A stretch of DNA of 64,000 nucleotides, taken from NCBI GenBank assembly GCA_037200045.1, contig JBBCHM010000001.1, positions 124,001-188,000 on the forward strand. Direction: 5' to 3'. Numbering within the stretch: position 1 is the stretch's first letter; the number at the start of each line of letters is the position of its first letter. This DNA comes from Rhizomicrobium sp. (lineage in GTDB: Bacteria; Pseudomonadota; Alphaproteobacteria; Micropepsales; Micropepsaceae). Below are positions 47,625-53,879 of the stretch, one piece after another. The position numbers and the translations under genes are program-made. Below the pieces are notes generated by a model that worked only from the letters and a program-made list of their open reading frames with translations, did not search any database and was not told the DNA's origin.

Positions 47625-48569
47625 GAGCCGATCCGGAAAGAACTGAATCATTTTGAGGGATTTGCGGCAAGTCGCCTGAGCATGATGCGGATCATGGCGA
47701 GGCGGATGAAGGCCGCGACGGTTGTGGCGTAGCGCTCGAAGTCGCGCGCCAGGCGTCGGTTGCGGCTGATCCAGGCCAGGGTGCGTTCGACGATCCAGCG
47801 TTTTGGCATGACCACGAAGCGGTGGGCATCGCTGCGCTTGACGATCTCGATGACCCAGGTTCCGGTGGCGGCGACGGCATCGGCGGTCTTTTTGGCGTTG
47901 TAACCGCCGTCGGCGAAGATACGTTCGATGAAGGGAAACGATCGCCGCGTCCGCTTGTCGAGGACCAGCGCTGCGCCGTCGCGATCCTGGATGTCGGCGC
48001 TGTGGACGGCGACGCTCAGCAACAGGCCGAGCGTATCGACGAGGATGTGCCTCTTGCGGCCCTTGACCTTCTTGCCCGCGTCGTAGCCTGAAGGATCGAG
48101 CAGAGCCCCCCTTTGAGCGCTCCCTTGGCGCTCTGGCTGTCGATGATGGCGGCGGTGGGGCTGGCCTCGCGGCCTTGGCTCTCGCGCACTGCCACATAGA
48201 GCGCGTGATGGATGCGCTCCAACGTCCCGTCCCAGTTCCACAGTTCGAGATAGTCGTGAACCGTGCTCTTGGGCGGAAAATCCTTCGGCAGCGCCTGCCA
48301 TTGGCAGCCCGTCCAAAGCACATAGAAAATGGCGTTCAAGACTTCACGCACATCCGTCGTGCGCTTGCGCCCGCCGCGCTTGGCCGGGGGTATCAACGGC
48401 GCCGCAAGTGACCATTCCTCATCCGTCATGTCGCTGGAATAGCGAAGACCATTGCGTCTCGCCGACAGCCGGTGCTCCGGCTTCCACATCGGGTGCTCCT
48501 GTTGCGAATCAGCACCCACAACGGAATCACAACCGATTCACCCGACTCAACTTCTTTCCGGATCGGCTC
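47625..48569 (-). mobile_element. IS5-family insertion sequence A (945 bp), inserted in the transposon
   Basis: The ends carry inverted repeats beginning GAGCCGATCCGGAAAGAA and are flanked by TTA on both sides (47622-47624, 48570-48572), a target duplication consistent with the IS5 family. The element encodes one transposase in two overlapping frames. Confidence 0.88.
47648..48489 (-). CDS. IS5-family DDE transposase, made by frameshifting
   Basis: The first frame, from Met 48489 (AGGAGC upstream), reads MWKPEHRLSARRNGLRY and carries the DUF4096-like N-terminus and the first catalytic Asp in AIIDSQSAKG. The second frame has RKRHILVDTLGLLL, the second Asp in IFADGGYN and the Glu in VERTLAWISRNRRL. 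They join at AAAGGGGGG just after SQSAKGA by a -1 shift (GGG GGG GCT), a slippery run typical of two-frame IS5 relatives, so this is probably programmed and the element may be active. Confidence 0.85.
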
Positions 48570-48572
48570 TTA

Positions 48573-48885
48573 ATGCCCGACGATTTCCGACTCTGGCACG
48601 CACTAGGACGCGGATTTGACTCGGACGACTTTGGATATCGTACACCGATGGTGTCTGGAGGTTTTCGTATGGCTTGTTGGGCCAGATTCCGCCCTCAAAT
48701 CGAGGCCGATTTTGGGTCAAAAACCGTTGGAACTATCTTGCAAAATATCGGTCGGAACGGTAAAGACAGGGCGCTTTACCGTTCCGACCCTCGACTCGCT
48801 TTCAAAAACGTCGAAAATACACAATACTACAAGCGGTTACGAGCTTCCGGGTCTAGACCGATTTTCATTGAAACTTAGGACCTAG
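48573..48885 (+). other. Non-coding-looking leader region of the transposon
   Basis: Between IS A and the structured RNA candidate the sequence is AT-richer than its surroundings. Short open frames show no coding character. Its only clear feature is the 16-bp inverted repeat at 48750-48789. Confidence 0.45.
48750..48789. repeat. Perfect 16-bp inverted repeat with 8-nt loop
   Basis: GGTCGGAACGGTAAAG (48750-48765) and CTTTACCGTTCCGACC (48774-48789) would form a very stable hairpin in RNA or a cruciform site. No T-tract follows. It lies about 100 bp upstream of the structured RNA candidate and may belong to the same transcript. Confidence 0.65.
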
Positions 48886-49046
48886 TGCCCTAGTTATAGG
48901 GCATAGGAAAAGCTTGCAGAGGTGAGAACGGCCTCCTCACGCACCTAGCGATAGGTAATTAACTGCCCGCAAGGGTAGCCAAGAGATCCGGGATGGCTTC
49001 CGGCTCAAGCTTTTCAAAGGCCCCCTAACCCGGGGCCTTTCTTTTT
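48886..49046 (+). ncRNA. Candidate structured non-coding RNA ending in an intrinsic terminator
   Basis: The segment opens with hairpin TGCCCTA-GTTA-TAGGGCA (48886-48903). A perfect 10-bp stem GAAAAGCTTG/CAAGCTTTTC (48907-48916 with 49006-49015) then encloses at least three local hairpins. These are GTGAG/CTCAC, ACCTA-GCGA-TAGGT (48943-48956) and CTGCCC-GCAA-GGGTAG (48963-48978), the last two capped by GNRA tetraloops. The terminator AAAGGCCCC/GGGGCCTTT plus a T-run (49016-49046) follows immediately. No reading frame on the plus strand explains the terminator. I do not recognise a known RNA family. Confidence 0.55.
49016..49046 (+). terminator. Intrinsic terminator of the ncRNA candidate
   Basis: AAAGGCCCC (49016-49024) pairs with GGGGCCTTT (49032-49040), followed by CTTTTT. 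The U-tract is on the plus strand only, so it ends a rightward transcript; it overlaps the 3' end of the leftward gene. Confidence 0.75.
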
Positions 49047-49435
49047 GGCGAAAGCAGGTGCTTGCGGATAATGCGCGCGGTGACCTTTTCCTCGGTCAAA
49101 CGGTAAGCAGAGTGCACGTTGTAGTTCCCAAAATCGTTCCTGATCATATTCACGGCAGCCAGGATGATTTCATCGCCACCAGGAACGGCCAGCCGTCGCA
49201 CCATCTCAAATGCCGCGCCGTGGTTTGGTGACTGGCCGATATATGTCGGCTGAGAAATCACCAGCCTGAGGTTGGCAATCACCAAGGCGTAATCGCCGGA
49301 ATGATCCTTGGCGATATGCCTATGAGCGACTGCTGTGAGAATAGCATCCCCGGGCTCCAATTCCGTAGCGAGCGTTCGATTAATTAGATCGATCGGCAAT
49401 GGGCCTAACAAAATTAGAGGGTGCTTGGCGCTCAC
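49025..49435 (-). CDS. Small protein resembling PBECR (barnase-EndoU-colicin-like) nucleases, cargo
   Basis: The 136-residue protein contains AVAHRHIAKDHSGDYALV, then ISQPTYIGQSP, then a late NYNVHSAYRLTEEKV. A conserved His-x-x-x-x-x-His/Asp element, a P-x-x-I strand and a Ser/Tyr near the C-terminus are the pattern of phage/conjugative BECR-fold RNases; this assignment is by pattern only. Its ATG overlaps the stop of the upstream DNA-binding-like gene (49432-49435), so the two are coupled, as in toxin-antitoxin or regulator-effector pairs. Confidence 0.5.
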   Translation of the reverse strand: MSAKHPLILLGPLPIDLINRTLATELEPGDAILTAVAHRHIAKDHSGDYALVIANLRLVISQPTYIGQSPNHGAAFEMVRRLAVPGGDEIILAAVNMIRNDFGNYNVHSAYRLTEEKVTARIIRKHLLSPKRKAPG

Positions 49436-50238
49436 ACGTCACCATTCCGCCGCAGGCGGTTCGGAGATGGCGGCCGTCCCATGCGTTTCCCGGTCTTTGA
49501 GAATTTTGGTCCCGGCGATTTGTTCGGCGTCGCCAAACCATTCTTGATTAGCCAGCGCTGCCGATAGTTATTGATCGAGCCAACGGAAAGGCCGCCCATA
49601 TCAAGACCCATCTGTTTGCGTGTTTTCTTGCCCTCCGCGAACCAGCCTTCCAACGTCTCGATTTGAGCGGGGGTGAGCGTCCGAGCGCGGCCAACGGGGC
49701 GTCCCTTGCCTCGATCAACTGAGGCGCGTCCGGTCATGGTGCGCTTCGGCGGCTTGCCAGTCTTGACGATTGAAGGAATTGGTTCGTCTGCAAGCCAATA
49801 GCCCCAGCCCTTAATATTGATCAGGACGCCACGCTTTTTCGCGTCCCAAAGTCGATTCCATGCGGCGCGTGTTTCATTGCCGCCAATTGGGTGCCCTCTC
49901 TCGCGGAACGCTTCGATGATCTCTGGGCTTCTCATTGGGCGTCCGGCCTCAAGCAATGCGGCGCGCGTAAGCTGCTCAAACATTGGCTGGGTCTGCCCCA
50001 CACCGACACGCCCAAGGATGTAATGCTGGCGGCCTGCGCTGTCCACTCCACTATTATCCACAGTACCATCAGTCGAGAACTGTCGGTACATACGGAGAAA
50101 ATCTTCAAGCTTTTCAAGCTCTTTCATAGAATTTTTAATTATGTCTTGAAGCTCTTTGCGCCGCTTCACAGCACGGGAGACAGGAGTGTCCTCCTGTGGC
50201 GTCTCGACTAGTGGCTTTGTTTCAGCGCTTCCCGACAT
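49432..50238 (-). CDS. Coiled-coil/winged-helix-like protein, probable DNA-binding cargo gene
   Basis: The likely start is Met 50238 (MSGSAETKPLVETPQED); the frame opens at 50319. An N-terminal charged helix (RRKELQDIIKNSMKELEKLEDFL) suggests a coiled coil. Then a winged-helix-like unit LLEAGRPMRSPEIIEAFRERG leads to KGWGYWLADEP. The C-terminal part has a helix-turn-helix-like TPAQIETLEGWFAEGKKTRKQ and a strongly basic tail with two GRP-type hooks (GKGRPVGRAR, GKRMGRPPSPNR). It looks like a DNA-binding regulator. It is cotranscribed with the PBECR-like gene. The family is not recognised. Confidence 0.55.
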   Translation of the reverse strand: MSGSAETKPLVETPQEDTPVSRAVKRRKELQDIIKNSMKELEKLEDFLRMYRQFSTDGTVDNSGVDSAGRQHYILGRVGVGQTQPMFEQLTRAALLEAGRPMRSPEIIEAFRERGHPIGGNETRAAWNRLWDAKKRGVLINIKGWGYWLADEPIPSIVKTGKPPKRTMTGRASVDRGKGRPVGRARTLTPAQIETLEGWFAEGKKTRKQMGLDMGGLSVGSINNYRQRWLIKNGLATPNKSPGPKFSKTGKRMGRPPSPNRLRRNGDV

Positions 50239-50372
50239 GTGCGCAATATGGCGATGTCGACGCCCAAAGTAAATATCGCTCCTTTGTAGTTGCACGCCGC
50301 CTCTGAAAGCGTTAATCATTCGGCAGGCAACGAATCCACCCGAGACCGTGAGGTCCCGGGTGCTAACAAATC

Positions 50373-50464
50373 GGAGGTGTGACTGAGCGGTTGAAAGTAC
50401 CGGATTCCTAATCCGGCGGCCTGTTAACGCAGGCCCGAGGGTTCAAATCCCTTCACCTCCGCCA
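50373..50464 (+). tRNA. Serine-type (class II) tRNA with anticodon CCU, CCA encoded
   Basis: The cloverleaf is complete: a 7-bp acceptor GGAGGTG/CACCTCC, a 3-bp D stem ACT/AGT with a GG-containing loop, and anticodon arm CCGGA-TTCCTAA-TCCGG with CCT at 50407-50409. A long variable arm with stem GGCCTG/CAGGCC, T-arm GAGGG-TTCAAAT-CCCTT, discriminator G73 and a genomic CCA complete it. Long variable arm plus G73 are seryl-tRNA synthetase determinants, whereas CCU reads the arginine codon AGG. The loop equals the usual tRNA-Ser(GCU) loop TTGCTAA except for G34 changed to C. An intrinsic terminator follows. Confidence 0.85.
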
Positions 50465-50507
50465 ACTCACCGGGGTCCACACCCGGCGGGGAGAGTAAGA
50501 GAGACCG

Positions 50508-50545
50508 AACAGCCTGGGATTCCACCCCCAGGCTGTTTGGCTTTT
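50508..50545 (+). terminator. Intrinsic terminator after the tRNA
   Basis: AACAGCCTGGG (50508-50518) pairs with CCCAGGCTGTT (50527-50537), followed by TGGCTTTT. This supports a short dedicated tRNA transcript. Confidence 0.75.
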
Positions 50546-50617
50546 ATGGCGGTCCTGGAAGGATTGCAAGCGAAATAAATGATTCTAGTGTTTCCATACC
50601 CTTTTTCGGTACGGTCC

Positions 50618-50845
50618 TTAGATATCCGTTATTGTAATTTTCTTGCCGATAGCTTCGAGAACTTGGAGCATGAACACGGCGCTGAAGCTGCCCCGGCTCA
50701 ACTTGTTGGCGATGTTCTGCTCGGTCTCTTGAACGTCGATCTTCGCGAGGCGCTCGACTAGATCGCGCCGCTTGATCCCATCGCCGGCCAATTCGCGCTT
50801 CAGGATCGCCCGGGCCTTCGCCTGCCAAGCCTCATCCGTGACCAT
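50618..50845 (-). CDS. DUF6471-like small protein (transposon cargo)
   Basis: The 75-residue protein MVTDEAWQAKARAILKREL with DLVERLAKIDVQETEQNIAN and RGSFSAVFMLQVLEAIG matches the compact all-helical DUF6471 pattern (W-x-x-A-K-x-I-L-K, then E-x-x-I-x-x-K-x-x-R-G-x-F-x-A-x-F). Such proteins resemble helix-turn-helix folds but have no defined role. It is divergent from the transposase, and the shared promoter region holds two palindromes, so a role as a regulator of transposition is plausible. Confidence 0.7.
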   Translation of the reverse strand: MVTDEAWQAKARAILKRELAGDGIKRRDLVERLAKIDVQETEQNIANKLSRGSFSAVFMLQVLEAIGKKITITDI

Positions 50846-50894
50846 GAAAATCCCTATTTCGAGTAGAAATATACCTTAAACGTGTTTTTTCTAA

Positions 50895-50939
50895 TTGACA
50901 ACGGTATGTTCCATACCTAAATTCGTTATGTTGATAACG
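50895..50939 (+). promoter_or_regulatory. Transposase promoter with embedded palindromic operator
   Basis: TTGACA (50895-50900) and TAAATT (50918-50923) are exactly 17 bp apart. The spacer contains the palindrome GGTATG-TTC-CATACC (50903-50917), and a second palindrome CGTTAT-GTTG-ATAACG (50924-50939) follows the -10 box. The transposase ATG is at 50951. The arrangement is that of a repressible promoter. Confidence 0.7.
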
Positions 50940-50950
50940 GAAATGAGTAT

Positions 50951-51916
50951 ATGTCTCAGCACTTCCTCCTTTCTAGCAAGGCCCGCACCCTCAGCCTCGC
51001 CCAAGTCCTGCGGCTGACCGAGGAGCAGGCGTTCGCGATGTTCGTCACGATCCGCTGGGCGAACAACGGCGGGGAGCCGGTCTGCCCGAAGTGCGGCTGC
51101 GTCGAAATCTACAAGTTCACCACGCGCCGGATTTTCAAGTGCAAGGGATGCACGGCCCAATTCTCCGCCACGTCCTCGACCATCTTCGCTTCGCGCAAGC
51201 TTTCGTTCCAAGACATGCTCGCCGCGATTGCCGTTTTCACGAACGGCGCGAAGGGTCATAGCGCGCTCCAACTCTCGCGCGATCTCGACGTGCAATATCG
51301 GACGGCGTTCGTCCTGCAACACAAGCTCCGCGAGGCGATGGCATCCGAAGTTGCCAATGCAACGCTGTCTGGCACGGTCGAAATCGACGGCGCGTATTTC
51401 GGTGGTCACGTCAAACCCGCCAATTACAAAGAGGACCGCAAGGACCGTCGCCTCACGGAAAATCAAACCGGCAAGCGCAAGTGCGTCGTTGTCATGCGCC
51501 AACGCAAGGGCCGCACGATTACGCATGTTGCGCAGTCTGAGCGCGCCGCTGTCTCGGAAGTGATGAAGCGCGTTCAGCCCGGCACGGTCATCCATGCCGA
51601 CGAAGCGATGGCATGGGATAGTCTGCACGACCATTACGAAATGCGCCGCATCAATCATTCGGTCTGCTACAGCGACGGGCAGGCCTGCACGAACGGCGCG
51701 GAGTCGTTTTTCTCCCGCCTGCGTAGGGCCGAACTCGGCACGCATCACTCGATCAGGAAGGCGTATCTGTCCGGTTACGCGGCTGAAATGGGATGGCGCG
51801 AAGATCACCGCCGCGAGGCGAATGGTGCGCAGTTCGTTCGGATTGTGAACCTGTCGGCAACGCAGCCCGTGTCACGCCAGTGGAAGGGCTACTGGCAGCG
51901 CCACCTTCCGGTGTGA
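50951..51916 (+). CDS. IS1595-family transposase
   Basis: The 321-residue protein has the N-terminal zinc ribbon of the family (CPKCG at 45-49, CKGC at 64-67), and a helix-turn-helix region around HSALQLSRDLDVQYRTAF. The DDE/N catalytic domain has Asp in TVEIDGAYFGG, Asp in VIHADEAMAW and the Asn/Glu region TNGAESFFSRLRR. The full-length, uninterrupted frame implies an active enzyme for the surrounding 5.1-kb element. The conserved Arg of SRLRRAE is encoded by AGG, the codon read by the cargo tRNA. The 3' end overlaps the convergent hypothetical gene by 164 bp. Confidence 0.93.
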   Translation: MSQHFLLSSKARTLSLAQVLRLTEEQAFAMFVTIRWANNGGEPVCPKCGCVEIYKFTTRRIFKCKGCTAQFSATSSTIFASRKLSFQDMLAAIAVFTNGAKGHSALQLSRDLDVQYRTAFVLQHKLREAMASEVANATLSGTVEIDGAYFGGHVKPANYKEDRKDRRLTENQTGKRKCVVVMRQRKGRTITHVAQSERAAVSEVMKRVQPGTVIHADEAMAWDSLHDHYEMRRINHSVCYSDGQACTNGAESFFSRLRRAELGTHHSIRKAYLSGYAAEMGWREDHRREANGAQFVRIVNLSATQPVSRQWKGYWQRHLPV

Positions 51917-52337
51917 GTTGCCAAATGCAAACGCCGCGCCGCCGTAAGGAGCCGTCTATCCCTTGGCGGCGCTTGGCGCGCACCCGGAGCGTTTGAACGA
52001 CCCGGAGCGCAATCGCTTGCGCCAGCACCTTGTCATTGGCGTCTAGACCCTTCGCGACCATGACGCGCTGGGTAAGCTGGCGCGTGTCCAGCGGTCCCTC
52101 AGCCATCAATGCGGCCATGCAAAGCTGCGTTGTCTCTCCGCGATAGAACACGCGGTTAAGGTCCACATAGGGCGTGAAGTCGATTGGCTCGCCGCTGGCT
52201 TCAAAGAGCCTCAGCGTAGACAGGACGGCAGCCAGGTCCGCGCGCGCCTCGCGTAGCTTCGCCTCATAGGCCGCTATCGTGTCGCGTATCTGATTGCGCT
52301 TGCGGCGCAGCATGAAAACGGAAAGTGGAATCGCCAT
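51753..52337 (-). CDS. Coiled-coil plus helix-turn-helix-like protein, cargo, C-terminus uncertain
   Basis: The reliable part is residues 1-135: RDTIAAYEAKLREARADLAA (coiled coil), VDLNRVFYRGETTQLCMAAL, then a winged-helix-like LDTRQLTQRVMVAKGLDAND ending GVCIWQL. Beyond that the frame runs antisense through the end of the transposase gene, and the Pro/Ser/Thr-rich tail is probably read-through after loss of the original stop. Similar small proteins accompany mobile DNA in alphaproteobacteria; the role is unknown. It lies 44 bp inside the right inverted repeat. Confidence 0.55.
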   Translation of the reverse strand: MAIPLSVFMLRRKRNQIRDTIAAYEAKLREARADLAAVLSTLRLFEASGEPIDFTPYVDLNRVFYRGETTQLCMAALMAEGPLDTRQLTQRVMVAKGLDANDKVLAQAIALRVVQTLRVRAKRRQGIDGSLRRRGVCIWQLTPEGGAASSPSTGVTRAALPTGSQSERTAHHSPRGGDLRAIPFQPRNRTDTPS

Positions 52338-52407
52338 GCGGGCAACAATCGGGCCGTTCGGCCCCGAAACCTAGACTCTATCTAGGTGTGCTTGCTGCAT
52401 AATGGAG

Positions 52408-52415
52408 GAAGCGGT
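52408..52415. repeat. 8-bp target-site duplication, right
   Basis: GAAGCGGT abuts the right terminal inverted repeat and matches 47289-47296 exactly. Confidence 0.85.
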
Positions 52416-52430
52416 GGCTGGGGGACTAGG
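52415..52430. repeat. att-like direct repeat, right copy, split by IS B
   Basis: TGGCTGGGGGACTAGG matches 31403-31418. Removing IS B (52430-53280, CTAG duplicated) restores TGGCTGGGGGACTAGGATTC, even closer to a reversed tRNA T-arm/acceptor. It begins at the last base of the transposon target duplication. Confidence 0.45.
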
Positions 52431-53280
52431 CGCTGTTTACAAAGTTATTGACGCATGACTCGAAGCTTGATTCAAGAATGCCTCTTGAAGGGAGGCACGA
52501 TTGAGTCGCGGCGATCTGAACGAAGCCGAGTGGCGCCTGCTGAAGGATTTTTTGCCGGCGGAGCGGGGTCGCAAGAGCCGTCCCGCTTTCGACAACCGCA
52601 TGATCGTCAACGGCATTCTGTGGCGTATCCGAACCGGTGCGCCTTGGCGCGATCTGCCCGAGAAGTACGGCAAGTGGATGACGGTCTATCAGCGCTTCCG
52701 ACGCTGGAGCGAGGCCAGGGTCTGGGAAGCCGTCGCAACGACGCTGGCCCAGGCGATGGCCGACAATTCTCGCCACAGTGTGGATTCGACGACGGTTCGA
52801 GGTCATGTCTCGGCCGCCGGCGCAAAAGGGGGACTCGCGAGCAAGCTTTTGGCCGCTCGCGGGGCGGGTTCACCTGTAAAGTTCATTGTCTCAGTGATGC
52901 CAAAGGCATCCCGCTCGTCTTCCATCTCACGCCCGGCGAAGCCGCGGACTGCACGGCGTTCGAAGATGTGATGGCGCTCGCCGACGAGCGGCCCGCCTAT
53001 CTCCTCGCCGACAAGGGCTACGACACCGATGCCATCCGTACCGGCTTGCACGACGCCGGCATCCGCTCCTGCATCCCGCCAAAATCCAACCGCAAAGCCA
53101 AAATCCGTTGGAACAGGCGCATCTATCGCGAGCGCAACCGCATCGAACGCATGATCGGGCACCTCAAGATCAACCGCGCAATCGCCGCCCGATATGACAA
53201 ACTTGCTCGGTCCTTCCTCGATGTTCTTCATCTCGCTACAATCCGCAAATGCTTACGTCATGCAACTTTGTAAACAGCGC
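52430..53280 (+). mobile_element. IS5-family insertion sequence B (851 bp)
   Basis: Perfect 17-bp terminal inverted repeats GCGCTGTTTACAAAGTT are flanked by a CTAG duplication (52426-52429 and 53281-53284). It inserted into the tRNA-like repeat just outside the IS1595-type transposon. Confidence 0.9.
52501..53273 (+). CDS. IS5-family DDE transposase, made by frameshifting
   Basis: The first frame (MSRGDLNEAEWRLLKDFLPA from 52501) has the DUF4096 N-terminus, RMIVNGILWRIRTGAPWRDLP and the first Asp in SVDSTTVRGH. The second frame has GGFTCKVHCLSDAKG, the second Asp in YLLADKGYDTD and the Glu in RNRIERMIGHLKINR. The switch is a -1 shift on AAAAGGGGG after SAAGA. The ends and frames are intact, so the element may be functional. 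Confidence 0.87.
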
Positions 53281-53285
53281 CTAGG

Positions 53286-53482
53286 ATTCACAGCCGTTGA
53301 ATTTATTGAACAATATAGCACGGTACCGTCGAAAATACCGTCGAAAATTTTTCGTGCAGTCGGCGGAAATTTCGCGGCGCCGGCGGCGTCAGATACTCAA
53401 GAGTGAGATACTTTGTGCGTACCGATAAAGCAGGGCGAGAACGAAGCCTTCGTAACGCGGCCCCGCGCTGTTCGACAAGTGC
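53286..53482. other. Junction region with a 12-bp tandem repeat
   Basis: TACCGTCGAAAA occurs twice in tandem (53324-53335 and 53336-53347). No gene is supported. Confidence 0.5.
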
Positions 53483-53845
53483 TTGCCCCGTCTTCAAACG
53501 ATCAAGCACTGGCAACATCTCGCTCGGCTCGCCGTCGGCGTTCTTCTTGCTTCGGGCCTGGTGAATAGCTGGTTCTCAGTCGGTTCCTTCGACCATCTAT
53601 TCGGCACGCTCTATGGAGGTTTGCTATGCCTCAAGCTCGCATTATTCTTGCTCATGCTTGGACTTGCGGCAGTGAATCGCCTTTGGATTACACCGCAGTA
53701 TGCGCTCGCGACACAAGAGAACCCGGTACTGGATAGCCGACTGCGGCGGCACATCCTGTTTGAGCAACTATTGGAACTTCTCGTGCTTGGCGTCGTCAGT
53801 TGGCTAGGCACGTTGCAACCGCCCCTCGTCGGATGGTCCATGTGA
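53483..53845 (+). pseudogene. C-terminal fragment of a CopD-family copper resistance membrane protein
   Basis: The sequence HWQHLARLAVGVLLASGLVNSW, YGGLLCLKLALFLLMLGLAAVNR and LFEQLLELLVLGVVSWLGTLQPP is the last part of the CopD domain, with its conserved N-R pair and terminal helix. A complete CopD is 300 residues or more, so the N-terminal two thirds are missing. It probably became truncated when the IS-rich junction formed. Confidence 0.75.
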
Positions 53846-53879
53846 TTGCGCACGCCTTCAATCTCTGAACGGCGAAAGG

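Larger units (their letters stand above)
47297..52407. mobile_element. IS1595-type transposon with cargo genes, 5.1 kb
   Basis: The two ends are perfect 27-bp inverted repeats (47297-47323 and 52381-52407; outer end CTCCATTATGCAGCAAGC). They are directly flanked by the 8-bp direct repeat GAAGCGGT at 47289-47296 and 52408-52415. An 8-bp duplication is the norm for the IS1595 family, and an IS1595-type transposase (50951-51916) lies inside. Cargo: Cys-rich small protein, a coupled two-gene pair, DUF6471-like protein, type II tRNA, candidate ncRNA and a C-terminal hypothetical gene. An IS5-family element inserted later at 47625. Confidence 0.88.

Noticed and set aside
47648..48489. Calling the IS A transposase a pseudogene because of its split frame
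   Set aside because: The split lies on an A3G6 slippery run between the first and second catalytic Asp, as in frameshift-dependent IS5 relatives, and the ends are intact.
48616..48885. Plus-strand open frame upstream of the ncRNA candidate
   Set aside because: It overlaps the 16-bp hairpin, has no ribosome-binding site and no recognisable protein features.
50373..50464. Selenocysteine tRNA (selC) interpretation of the long-variable-arm tRNA
   Set aside because: The acceptor stem is 7 bp with G73 next to CCA, the anticodon is CCU rather than UCA, and no selA/selB genes are seen.
47297..52407. 27-bp inverted repeats as a product of simple inverted duplication
   Set aside because: The exact 8-bp direct repeat outside both ends and the internal IS1595-type transposase are explained only by transposition.
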